Source: Cryptomeria japonica
Taxonomy: Eukaryota; Streptophyta; Pinopsida; Cupressales; Cupressaceae
Direction: 5' to 3'
NCBI RefSeq assembly: GCF_030272615.1
Contig: NC_081406.1
Location: 116,279,783-116,343,782, forward strand
Length of the DNA: 64,000 bases
A model generated the notes under the pieces. It did not search any database. It worked only from the letters and a program-made list of their open reading frames with translations, and was not told where the DNA came from. The position numbers and the translations under genes are program-made. Positions 33,701-43,963 of this stretch are shown one piece after another; positions within the stretch are counted from its first letter, which is position 1, and the number at the start of each line of letters is the position of its first letter.

Positions 33701-34049
33701 CAAGATGGCCTATGACTCCTTCTCCACCTATGGACAAACTGTTCATCAGCTTCAACTGTAGTCTACAAGACTAGAGGCAGAGATAAGCAACTGGATACAA
33801 AATTTGCAGGAACTTCAACTGGTCCTACTGCCAAGACTGCATATTCTCCAGAAGTGCTATCTAAATCTTGATGCCCTAACGGTCACTCAAGAAATGAGCA
33901 TGATAGATGCCATGGAAGAACAAGTCTCCCAGATGCAGACAGAGAAAGAAGTGGCTACATCCCTACTTGAGTCATGGTCCTTATCCATGAAGCAATTTTT
34001 GCAGGACTTTAAATCAGTTTTTGACAAATTTTACTCTTTACTGTCATAA
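30708..34049 (+). pseudogene. Accessory frame of element 3, unknown function (1,113 codons with 11 internal stops)
   Basis: A single reading frame runs from ATG 30708 to a TAA at 34047 without any frameshift. It is broken by stops at 30780, 31383, 31560, 32337, 32667, 32691, 32922, 33051, 33117, 33249 and 33759. Parts in order are a probably globular N-terminus to about residue 285 (with YNIGEVPALRKV, DSRGMTVNSIKDDLVKYA and FYFQGYFPGVGDIQW); a Ser/Thr/Pro/Lys-rich linker (residues 290-480); a helical acidic region; a Lys/Glu/Arg repeat domain (about 665-805) with three 27-residue units; and a C-terminal helical domain of about 260 residues. I do not recognise a named family. It holds the place of pol but has no protease, integrase or polymerase motif. 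At 32922 the stop is aligned with CAG in the next repeat unit, so at least that stop is a C to T change. Confidence 0.75.
32841..33086 (+). repeat. Three tandem 81-bp units in the Lys/Glu-rich domain
   Basis: Units begin at about 32844, 32925 and 33006 with a period of exactly 81 bp (27 codons). The strand is almost purely purine (GAAGAGGAGAAGAGGAAGAA). Unit ends read AAATAG, ACACAG and AGACAA, which shows a CAG or CAA codon turned into TAG in the first unit. Confidence 0.9.
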
Positions 34050-34307
34050 ACACTTATTATTTTAATACTAATGAAATAGGGGTTAGTTTGCAATATTTTT
34101 TGTCATTGTTGGCAAAGGGGGAGAAGTATATAAATTTTGATACTTTGATGTATACTTTCATGTTATTTCTATTAAGGAGTAGTATACATTGCTTTTTCTG
34201 CAAAAGGGATAGTGTATATGTTTAGGGGGAGTAATTTTGATTATGGCATATTCTTTATTGTAAAACACTTAGATGTCAAAATTTTCCTAAGTGTTGCCAT
34301 CAATGCC
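34050..34307 (+). other. 3' non-coding internal region of element 3
   Basis: No gene. It holds a polypurine-like AAAGGGGGAGAAG at 34114-34126 and a weaker TTTAGGGGGAG at 34221, before the true tract. Confidence 0.7.
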
Positions 34308-34319
34308 AAAGGGGGAGAT
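34308..34319 (+). other. Polypurine tract of element 3
   Basis: AAAGGGGGAGAT directly precedes the LTR start TGTTGGCATTT at 34320. Confidence 0.9.
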
Positions 34320-35441
34320 TGTTGGCATTTTTGATGATTATGTTGTGATTGTCATTGATGGACACACACTTGCTATGAGATCACTTTTTGTATGTATGAG
34401 TTAAAGCTCAACTGGTATTTGTTCAAACCGGTATGATGTATTATAGTCTTTAGACTATCGGTGTTTTGCAGAAAGTGTTTACCGATCTAAAGCGATATGA
34501 AGACCCCAAGCGGCTCAAGGATCTCAAGCAGTACGAAGGAACAAAGTGACACAACTCATATTTCCCAGTCTTCATTTTGTCAAACCGGCAACCGGTATTT
34601 TGCTTAAACCGATATTTTGTTTGAACTGGTAATACTGTATGATGAGTTACCATCCACTGATTGTTTTGCGGTGCCGACACTTTGGCAGTTCTTTTTGTGT
34701 TGTGTTACATAATATGTCTAGATGCATTGAACCTAGGAAATTGTATTGTAATCCTATTGGACTGACATGAAATCAGATTCCTTTATAAGGACATCATGTC
34801 TAGGGTTTTAGGTTGTTGCTAGGGTTTAAGGTGGTTGAAGAGTTTTTGTAAGTGTGAATGAAAAAGAGAAGTGCAGGTCTATGAGAAAAGGAGAGTGTGA
34901 ATGTGTTGAAGACTGAAGTAATGTTGGAATGCATTAGGAATGATTTTCTAGATCACTCACTTGTTGATTACTCACATCTTTGACAAGTCTGAAGCCCTTA
35001 ACTGGGTAGGCCCAAAAAGCCTTTTGTAAATCCTCTTACAAGGTGGTTCACATCTATGGATCTAAAATCCTCTAGCAATGTAGTCTTTAATTGGACTTAT
35101 CTCCTAACAGAGATTGAGATTCCTAACAGGATCTGTTCTAGTAAAGAACATTGTATGACCTTAACTGGTCTGACCTTAACCGGTCTGGTTCCTATTCTGC
35201 AGATAGTTACTTGTGAGTTTCATCTCACCTTGGTTTTTCCCATTTGGGTTTCCACGTCAAAACCTCTTGTGTTATGGTGTTTGTGCTTCTGTGGGTGAAT
35301 GCATTATTTTCTATTTGGTTTGCATGTGTGCTAACCATTTTTTTCGCTAAACTGTTTTACCGGTTTACTGCTAGACTAGTAAAGTGTTTAAGTACAGAGA
35401 TTTTTGGCATACTAATTCACCCCCCCTCTTAGTATTCATCA
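34320..35441 (+). repeat. Right LTR of element 3 (complete, 1122 bp)
   Basis: It begins TGTTGGCATTTTTGATG and ends AGTATTCATCA, followed by the GTTGA duplication. It has a TATA-like TTTATAAGG at 34782-34790 and a C-rich run CACCCCCCCTCTTAG just before its end, a feature shared with the LTRs of elements 2 and 4. Plus frames in it (35056-35298, 35244-35432) are chance. Confidence 0.93.
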
Positions 35442-35446
35442 GTTGA

Positions 35447-36999
35447 AAGACGTGAGGCCTTGAAAGTAGCTTCAGAGAGCATGTTGAAACTATTTTTGGT
35501 CCTTAATGGATGGTTTCCCCTAGCAGTTAACCAAACCATTTGACTCAGCAACATTCAAATTACTATAACTCTCTCTCTCTCCCAAAACCTCTAACCATGG
35601 ATTTAATGAAAGAGTCCCTACCTTTTTCCAAGATATTGGTCATAGTTGGTTGAAGTAGAGAGACAAAGTTGGCTTGGTGGTGATCACAAACAAAAAAAAT
35701 AGTGTTACTATACTCAACACATTCAAGAGTCACATCATCACATTTGACTGATTTTTTTTTATCTTTTCTAATGCCAATTGTTGGGCATTTTTCTTTCTAA
35801 GTTTATGGGACTTGGGCAAAAAATATTGTCCAAAATTCCCCTTTGATTCTTCCCTAATTTGGGAGAGAGAGAAAGAAACCACCAAGTTGGGGGAAGGTGG
35901 GGGGGGGGGTTGGGTCTATATTGAACCTACCAATATGTACGTTTCCATCAATAATGGGTAACTTGGTCAGAGAATCCTTGACAGTGACAAATATGGCCTC
36001 TTGGACATCAATTTGCCAATAATTTGCTCTTTTTTATTACCAGTGCATGCCATGTCATATTGTATTGGAAAAACCAAAGCAATCTCATTGTTCGGGGTGA
36101 TACTAGGGGAAACTTTGTTATTGGAATTAGGGTTTTCCCCAATGACAAACTTACCAGGCAATCTACGATGCACAAGGATGGGGCAATTTCTTTGGATGTG
36201 GCCTTCATGATGACATAAGAAGAAAGCATTGATATTGTCAAGCACCTCAATCACACAGGTAATTGGCTCTTCATCAGTGTAAACTTCCATAAACCTTGAG
36301 CATCATAGTCGGGAGTAATCGAAAATAAAACTTTGGCATCCATATGGGGAAGAACTGCCTGGGTGTTATCCACCCTTTAGGATTTTCCCCACCAACTAAA
36401 GCATTTGTAGAATCAAATTCCATAGAAGAGATTGAAGATCTTTAGTGGCAATACAATGAGAGCAAGAGAGAGCCATAATTTCATCATTGACCGCATCTAG
36501 CGACTAGCGAAGGGCCCTAAATGTGCAATTCCTTAGAGTCCAATAATATCTCTCTATTGCAATTCTAAAATTTCATGTCTTTGAAAAAAATTATTAAAAT
36601 CCGTTTCTGCAACATTCTACAAAAGGAGAATTGTAAACCTAACTTTTTAACCTAAACATTATTAAGCCATTCGTCCAAGAATTTGTGGGCTGAGATTTTG
36701 TTAGTATCCACGATCGCTAAGAAAATAGTAGTGTTAGAGAGTCTAGATTTTTCTTCTGATAAAATAGTGCTCATATCTGAGTTAAGAATAATAAAAATCT
36801 TGGTGAAGGGAGTGGTAGGTTATAACCTTCTCCTCCTGTGATTCCATTACCTTCCAAGGGTTTGTCTGAGATTGTTTCAAATCTTGCCAAAAAAAGGAAT
36901 GTCAAGCAATTTGTCTATCAAGGCATCTTTAAATGATTTGGCCTCTATAGGTTTCGAAGTCCCATTTATAGGTTCCACACAAGGTGGATTTCCATCCAT
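35447..36999 (-). pseudogene. LINE-A ORF1, N-terminal and middle part
   Basis: The start at 36999 (MDGNPPCVEPING, then KSFKDALIDKLLDIPFF) fits a plant LINE ORF1. The best-kept piece is 35967-36290, with EEPITCVIEVLDN and a CCHC knuckle CFLCHHEGHIQRNC, matching CFLCKREGHIGRSC of LINE-B. From 35930 to 35850 a GRFNIDPT stretch aligns with GSFNVDPP of LINE-B, so ORF1 continued into the site later taken by element 3. Many stops and shifts lie between 36300 and 36900. Plant LINE ORF1 binds the element RNA; that role is taken from the family. Confidence 0.75.
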
Positions 37000-37210
37000 T
37001 ATGGCAATCACAACAAGGCAGGCTAGGGAGCATTTATTTCCCTAAGTCATCAACACTTAACAAATTGAATGGAACTAAGAAACAATGAATGAATCAAATA
37101 AAAGAGAAAAAGAAGGTTTCTTACCCGCGTGGAGGTGGTCAAATTCCTCCTCCACCACATGCGTTGACCCCTAGATTGGGGTTACACAATATTGAACTCC
37201 CTTCATTGTT
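37000..37210 (-). other. 5' untranslated region of LINE-A
   Basis: The stretch ahead of the ORF1 start has no ORF and contains GTGGTGGAGGAGG on the minus strand. The 5' end is uncertain; beyond it is AT-rich sequence. Confidence 0.45.
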
Positions 37211-37423
37211 GCAAATAGCCCCAATAAATTACAACTAATTAATAAATATTAATTTTTATAATTATCTTAAGATGACATGAATTGATAACTATGTATTTCT
37301 TAAATTAAATTATATAGTAGTGTGTTTGGAAATGTGAGTACTTTTGTTTGTAGAAATGAAAGCAAGTGACTTGATCCATCTCAATGTTATATTCTATATG
37401 CATGAAACTAAAATTAATTATAA
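37211..37423. other. AT-rich spacer between the two LINEs
   Basis: No gene is seen. The last nine bases (37415-37423, TAATTATAA) are repeated directly after the poly(A) of LINE-B and are probably its target-site duplication. Confidence 0.5.
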
Positions 37424-37656
37424 AGGATCGGTCTACAACTAGGGTTTGATGTGGACCCTCTGGCTATGCTCGAAGTTGGGTCCCCCACTCCTGCATGTGG
37501 AGTAAGTGGTAAGGCCTCCTCCATGGTGGTAATTCACTCTCCCCCTATTTTATTTTCTAACCCCTTCTTTTTGTTTCTTCTCCCGCCGAGGCTCTATCCA
37601 TGTGGTTGAAGAAGTTATTTTAGGCATGTGTGAGAGGCAAACACATTCAATGCCTG

Positions 37657-39686
37657 ATGGAAGAGGAGTCAAGTGGGTTAGATATTAATGCGACCCAGCC
37701 ACTATCCTCCAAAGCGGTGGAAGAAAGACTTAACGACAAGTCCTTTTGAGACACCATCATCAGATATTTTGTACAAGTCCCCCGTGAAGCCAAGTTTAAT
37801 CTGGTAAGTGCTTTATCTTCTGGGTGTGATGGTAGAGATGGAGGACGAGGTAAGGGCCCTTCCTTGACTCTCTGTACTTTTTCTATTTCTCCTAATGATT
37901 CTATGGCCAAAGCCCTTGATCTAGAAAATCGTAGACTCCAAGACATTGCCATCTTCTTTGCTGTTACTAATTTAGATAAATTTCCAGCTAGGAAATTTCT
38001 AGTTGATTGGATGAAAAATGTATGGGTTAAAAAGTTAGGGTTCAATTTTTCTTTCTGTAGAATGATCCAGAAAGGTTTATTTGTTATTTTCTTTCAAGAT
38101 AATAAATCACAGGCAAAGGTCCTCCAAAAACAATTCTAGGTTCTTGGACAAACCACTTTCAGAGCCCTCAAATAGTCCTTTGATGCAATCAATGAAGAAA
38201 TTTTGGCTCTCTCCTACCCTCGTTGGCTCTTGATTAAGAACTTGCCCCCATTTTCTGGAATTTCATACCTCAAATTCTAGAATTTGTCGACAGAGTGGTT
38301 AGGGTTGATCATTCCTCAAATCTTGTCCCCCAACTGGATGCCAGAGTCTTAGTATCCATTAATATGGGCATTGATATTCCTAGATTTCTCAAGATTAATC
38401 TCCAAGATGACACCTTCACTTGTGTTATTGAAACCCTAAGGGGGTTGTACTCTTGTTTTCTGTGTAAACGGGAAGGACATATCGGAAGATCATGCCCTAT
38501 TCTTTCAACCAAGAATAAAAAATAATGGTAACCCTCCTGGAACCACCGCTAAAAAGGATGTTATTGCCCCCCCAATTCTTCCACCAAGATTGAAGAATCA
38601 CCGCCTATCCTGGATAAGCTGGACTCTCTCAGTAAGGTCATTAATAACATGATGGCTACTCTCCTGAAAGTTCAACCTCTTAACCCCCCTGTTATTGAAA
38701 AAGATGCTGACTTTGGTTCTTTTAATGTCGACCCCCCCCACTCGGTTGTATCTGCTGCCATATCCCAAATGGAGGGATTTGAGAGCTCTGGCTTCCAGGT
38801 GGTCTCTAGAAAGAACAAGAGGAAAAAAAAGAAGACTACCCAACAATTGGCTCTAGAAAAAATTAGGGCTAGAGGGCATCAGAAGTCATGCTCTATCAAA
38901 ACATGCATGGAAGATGATGGTTTTAGGCCCCTGCCTGAGACTTTAGCAATGAATGGTTATGGCAAGGATTCTCATGTTAAATTTATTGTTAAGACTTTTG
39001 AAGGGATTGATCATGGAAGTTATGATAATAGAAAAAGGGATGCAATCCCCACCCCTTGTGATCCTCAATCTACTCCTAATTCTAATCAATTTCAAGCCTT
39101 GGATAACTTATCCAATTTGAACTTAATTCAGACTGGCACTGACGATCCTCGGGGGAATGTATACTATCCCCCTTCCTCTCTTGTCATTGTCTCCTTGGAT
39201 TCTGCCCCTATGAAACCTAATTCCTTGATTGTTGATGACAATGTATTATGTGAGGTTATCCCGACTGCTCCAATGATTGAAAATTCTAAACCTACTTGTC
39301 CATCTGAGATAGGTCTATCTGAGGGTGATACCCCTAAGAAAGCCTCCTCAATTGACATTCATGAGCTTGAGGTTGAGACTGAAGTGAGATCGAACTTCTC
39401 GGTTAATAGTGGTGAAGGGATGAAGGATAGTGATAAACTAAATGAGGAGATTTCTGAGGCTAAAACGCTCACTAGGAGGAAAAGAGGTAGGCCATTAGTT
39501 TCTAAAAATAAGCTCTCTCCCTTGCACAAAAAATCTAACTGGAAGGCTAGCTTCCCCAAGTGTTTTAACAGCTTTAAAGCTTACAAGAACAATAATCAAC
39601 TGTTTGGTCTCCATGAAGTGCCTTTCTTGGAATATCCAGGGGTTAGAATCTCCAGACAAGAAATATGTGGTGAGAAGAATGTTTAA
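37657..39686 (+). pseudogene. LINE-B ORF1 (RNA-binding protein with CCHC knuckle)
   Basis: The start at 37657 (MEEESSGLDINATQ) is chosen because the frame then runs, with one TGA at 37747, into the clear ORF1 domain: MAKALDLENRRLQDIAIFF, ARKFLVDWMKNVW and FCRMIQKGLFVIFF. A frameshift falls between about 38140 and 38290. The next piece (38295-38525) ends in a CCHC knuckle CFLCKREGHIGRSC. After stops at 38526 and a few codons later the same frame continues at 38649-39686 with a basic KNKRKKKKTTQQ stretch and an RKRGRP motif (AT-hook-like). The end overlaps the ORF2 start by about 70 bp in another frame. Confidence 0.82.
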
Positions 39687-42600
39687 TCAACATAAGGACT
39701 TGGATTTCACCCTACTTCAAGAAGTTAAAGCCATTATTTTTTCATTGGAAGTCAATCTTAATTTTGTCTTGGGAGACAGCCTCAAATTCTGCACTAAACA
39801 TGAGAAAGGCAAAGCGGGAGCTGCTATTCTTATTAACCCTATATGGAGAAGCTCTATCCTTTGCTCAGGAGTATCCCCCTGCAATAGGGTTGTATGGATT
39901 ACCTTCCAACATGGTGACTCTTCCTTTGATATCTATACCATTTACACTTTCGATGACTATAGGGATAGATCTGACCTCTGGAAATGGTTTGCATCTCTCC
40001 CTAATATCCCATGGATCCTAGGGGGAGATTTCAACATGATTGAGAATAAGGAAGGTAAGTTAGGGGAGTTGTTGTTGATTGGAGAGGGGGAGAGAAGCTT
40101 CATTGGGATAGACTGAAAAGCATTAAGAGACACTTTGACCCCTTGGAAGGTTTAAAACAAGCCTATAAGGGCATTTGGTATACTTGGTGCAACTATCAAA
40201 AAGCTAGTAACGGGATCTTCTCCAGACTAGACAGATTTTACACCAACAAAGATTCCTTTTCCTTTATCCTGGATCAACAAGGTTTCTTGGTGATTGTGAG
40301 GCCTTCCTCCCTTCTGACCATCATCCCATTTTTCCAAATATTGCCCTTAGGAACTCAAGAAAGACCATTAACAAAAGTGGTGGCAAATTCATCCTTAACA
40401 ATAAGCTTTTGCAAGATCATGATGTCTTGGTTGCTATCCATATTGTGAGACTATTCAATAAGTGGAACTCTCAAGGTATCTCTAATATTTCTAGGTGGAA
40501 TACCTCAGTAGCTAGCTAGTAGAAGATTCTTTGTAGCATTGAGAAAAAGAAGGCCAAGGATGCCAGGCAGGTAGAGCTTATCCTATCCTCTAACCTGCAT
40601 AAGGCAGAACAAGACATTCAGAATGACCCTAACAACTCTCACCTTATCTGCTTGGTGGCGGTGGCTAGACATAAGCTCAGGAAGCATCAACATGATAGAG
40701 CCATGGGTGCCAAGACTAGAGCTAGGATGTTGTGGTTGTCTCAAGGGGATAAAGGCTCTAAATTCTTCTTTAACCTTCTGAAACAAAAGTAATGCAAGGA
40801 GAAAAAAGACAAACTATGGGTGGACAACAAAGAAGTCTCTATAGATGAGGAAATATTGAATGAATTCCTTAACTTTTACAAGATGTTGTTCTCCTTAGAG
40901 GAATCTCCTGCATCCATGCTTGCTAGAGACAAATGTCGAGCTCTTATACCCAAGATTCTATCTCCTGAAGAAGGTAGGACTCTTAGTAGACCTTTTTCCA
41001 CTAAAGAGGTCATAGGAGCCATCAACTCCCTGCACAATGATAAAGCCCACAGGCTGGGTGGACTTACCATTGAATTTTATAAGGCTAATATCACTTGGAT
41101 TGCAGATGACTTACTTGAGGTCTATAAAGAAGCTACCAAGTCAGGATCTCTAGGTGCTGACATTAATAGAGGACTTATCAAGCTTATTCCCGAAGAGGGG
41201 GACATGGCTCTTATCAAAATATGGCATCCTATTACTCTACTTAATGTTTCCTATAAGATCCTTGCTAGGATACTTGCTATTAGACTTGGGAATATCCTGC
41301 CCAAGTTTATCTGTACCACTCAAACTAGATGTATTAAAGGAAGATACATCTTGGAGAACCTTATTACCAGCTGGGAGGCTATGGAATGGGCTAGACTATC
41401 AAATCAAAAGGTGGCCATGTTCTTACTGGACTTTGAAAAGGCCTATGATATGATTGAATGGAACTTTATCTCCACTATTCTTAAAGCCTTTGGATTACCT
41501 AAGGTCTTTTGTCATTATGTTCAGGTTCTTCTTAGGGATGCCCATGCCTAGGTGGAAGTTAATGGGTTGATCTTGCAACCCTTCAAGCTTAGTAGATCTA
41601 TTCAATAGGGGTGCCTTCTAGCCCCTACCCTCTTTGTAATAGCCTTTGATGCTCAATTTTACCTGCTCAGGGATAACTCTCTCTCCACTAAGGTCAGAGG
41701 AATATCCCTTCCAGATAAATCTGAGTTTCTTAGCATCTAATTTGCAGACGACACTACACTCTTCTTTGAATTTTCCAAGGAGAACATGAGTGTTTTATCT
41801 ACCAAACTCACCCTATTTTGTGATGCCTCAAGGGCAAAGATTTCTCAAACCAAATCTACTATGCTCGGTTGGGCTGAGCGACCACCAGATTGCCTTTCCA
41901 CCTATGGGTTTCAATGGGGAGGACCTAACACAATTGTCAGATACCTGGGGATTCCTTTTGCAATCTCTCCTTGCCTCAAGGATATGTGCGCATGGATTAA
42001 GGGCAAGATTGACACCAAGCTTACCAAATGGAACAAACACTACTTCTCACTAGTAGGGAGAGTGCAAGTGTGTCAAAAGATTTTTTCTTCCTACAATATC
42101 TACTATGCCTCTATTTATATGTTTAGTAATTACCAAATTAAGAGCTACAGAAAATCATTAGGAATATTTTATGGTCAGATGGTAGAGGTCACATAAAAGT
42201 ACACTCTATCAAATGGGAATGGTGTTGTATGGATAAGTCTATTGGTGGTCTAGGTCTTAAGGATCTTAAAGTGCAAGTGATTGCACTTGCTGCCAAATGG
42301 ATTTTTCATGCAATAGAAGGTAATGAACCTTGGAAAGTGCTCATTCGGAACAATATTAGACTGGGTGTTCCCAAGATGGCTAAATCCTGGAAATTCCTTC
42401 CTATTAGTGACCTATTAGCTGGATCCTTCTCAGTCTCTACCATTGGCTCTGTTCTCTTTAAAACTATTTGGAAAGCATGGGAAAGAATTAGATTTAGCAT
42501 TGGAAATAATTGGATCAGCCAAGGTAACCAAGTTTGTGGGGAAAGATCAATCTGGTGAAACTTAACCCACAATGGTAAACCTCTCGCCCTCACTCAAGGT

Positions 42601-43623
42601 TGCTCGACCAAGAAATGGGCTAGCAAAGGTATTTGTTGTCTTAAAGACATTATAGTTAATGGTGCTCTCCTCTCATGGGATGATCTCTCCAGTAAATATC
42701 AACTCCCTATATCTAAGAAAATGACTTATCACATAATGTGCAATGCCTATGATCTCTTGCAGCTTCCTAAAGACTGTGATGTGAATGAAGACCGGTTTGT
42801 ATCCTTCTCATGGGTTGATGGCAGCCCACTTTGCAATGTGAAACCTATTTCTATCTATAAAACTCTTTCTTATAATGACAATATTCTAAATCATGTTAAT
42901 GCTAAATGGTACTCGGATCTTTCTCATTCTCAATGGGGTAAAATATTTAAGGCTCTTTGGAGCTCTCCTTTGGCTCCAAGGAAAAAAATGTTTAGATGGT
43001 TGCTAATGCTTGATAAGTTGCCTATCAGATCTGATTATAGTAAAGAAGAACTTTGTACTATATGTAAAGTTAAGGATTCTAGTAGACATATTTTCTTTGA
43101 TTGTATTATTGCTAAGGAAGTGTGGCTCATGTTTGGTTTTGTTTTACCGGTGCATATTAGCATACTTGATGTTGTTAATGGATGTATTAAAGGCATTAAG
43201 AAAGACACTAACCTATTTCGGAATCTGTTATCTTGTGAAAGTCTCTGGTATTTATGGAAAATTAGGAATCTAGAAACATTTCAAGGGAAAGAAAGGGTCC
43301 TTATTGAGTCTCTTTGTAGACTCACTTTTCACTCTGTTCTCTCGCAGGTTACCATGGTTATCAGGCTGAATAAGGAGAAGTTTCATAGAATTCTTACCGA
43401 CGGACACACAAGAATTTTGATCTTTGAACTTTCTCATGGCTATACTTGGGGAAGGATGAATGTTGAACGAACACCCTTTGTCAATGTCCTAGATGCTCTT
43501 ATGGAAGAAATAAGAGGTAATGGTCAACTGGTTTGCCAACAAATGGTACATTCTACCATGATGCTGGATGATCGGAGGCTAGTTTGGATGAAAGGCCACT
43601 CAGGATGGATCACTTGGATTTAG
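39613..43623 (+). pseudogene. LINE-B ORF2 (endonuclease, reverse transcriptase, zf-RVT)
   Basis: Four or more frames make up one ORF2. 39613-40116 and 40143-40448 carry the endonuclease (MKCLSWNIQGLESPDKKYVV, LQEVKA, PWILGGDFNMIE, YTWCNYQ, RLDRFYTNKD). 40820-41551 and onward in the same frame carry reverse transcriptase: HPITLLNVSYKILARILA, IKGRYILEN, LDFEKAYD and, after stops, FADDTTLF near 41740. 41786-42196 is the thumb region (TKSTMLGW, VRYLGIPF). 42721-43623 contains the zf-RVT block (WGKIFKALWSSPLAPRKKM, then CTICKVKDSSRHIFFDC). The start at 39613 is the Met before CLSWNIQG. The family enzyme nicks DNA and reverse-transcribes the LINE RNA at the nick; this copy is dead. Confidence 0.88.
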
Positions 43624-43891
43624 CTTAGAACCACCTCATGGTGGATATATAAAGATGGGGCGGCTTTTGTATTTACCTCTTTAGTTATATAGCTGGACAG
43701 GTTTTGTATATGGTTTTGTAGTTGTATAGGCCTGTATATGATTCTCATGTATTTCAGGTAGGGGTGTATTTTGTCTTAACTTGTACATTCTCTTTGATGG
43801 GACTACCTATCTGGAAGGTTACCATGATTTGCTGATAAAGCTCTAACTCATTTGTATCACAATTTACTCTCTATTATCAATACAAAAAAAA
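43624..43891 (+). other. 3' untranslated region and poly(A) of LINE-B
   Basis: The region has no ORF, several TTGTATA stretches and ends in ATCAATACAAAAAAAA. Confidence 0.7.
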
Positions 43892-43963
43892 TAATTATAA
43901 TCATAGTTGATCGTTGATGACAAATCCTCTTAAAATGGTTTCAACATTGACAACCATGAAGTA

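Larger units (their letters stand above)
27877..35441 (+). mobile_element. Element 3: copia-type non-autonomous LTR retrotransposon with a large accessory frame
   Basis: LTRs at 27877-28995 and 34320-35441 enclose a gag relic and, where pol would be expected, a second frame of unknown function. A 5-bp duplication (GTTGA) bounds the whole element, so the limits are firm. The last 35 or so bases of the left LTR, the primer site and the gag N-terminus are missing. Because both duplications are intact, that deletion happened after insertion. Protease, integrase, reverse transcriptase and RNase H are absent. The 3' end holds the CCAAAGGGGGAGAT tract before TGTTGGC. The element sits in ORF1 of LINE-A. 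Confidence 0.92.
24195..37210 (-). mobile_element. LINE-A: minus-strand LINE split by a solo LTR and by element 3
   Basis: Pieces of one LINE lie in order on the minus strand: 5' region and ORF1 (37210-35447), ORF1 end and endonuclease start (27871-27122), endonuclease (25897-25270) and reverse transcriptase (24913-24314). The solo LTR at 25903-27121 splits the endonuclease and element 3 (27877-35441) splits ORF1; both insertions have matching 5-bp duplications, and the endonuclease frame reads across the LTR once the insertion is ignored. The pieces match LINE-B (37424-43891) in order. Most of the reverse transcriptase palm is deleted. The exact ends are uncertain by tens of bases. Confidence 0.85.
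37424..43891 (+). mobile_element. LINE-B: nearly full-length plant LINE
   Basis: The element has a 5' region, ORF1 (37657-39686), ORF2 (39613-43623), a 3' region and a short poly(A) at 43882-43891. TAATTATAA at 37415-37423 and 43892-43900 is a likely 9-bp duplication, giving a length of about 6.47 kb. Both ORFs are broken by stops and frameshifts, so it is inactive. Domain order (CCHC ORF1, endonuclease, reverse transcriptase, zf-RVT) is that of plant L1-type LINEs. It lies head to head with LINE-A, a relative. Confidence 0.88.

Noticed and set aside
35896-35910. Poly-G run as a regulatory signal
   Set aside because: It is a low-complexity expansion inside decayed LINE-A ORF1 (a Pro codon run on the minus strand).
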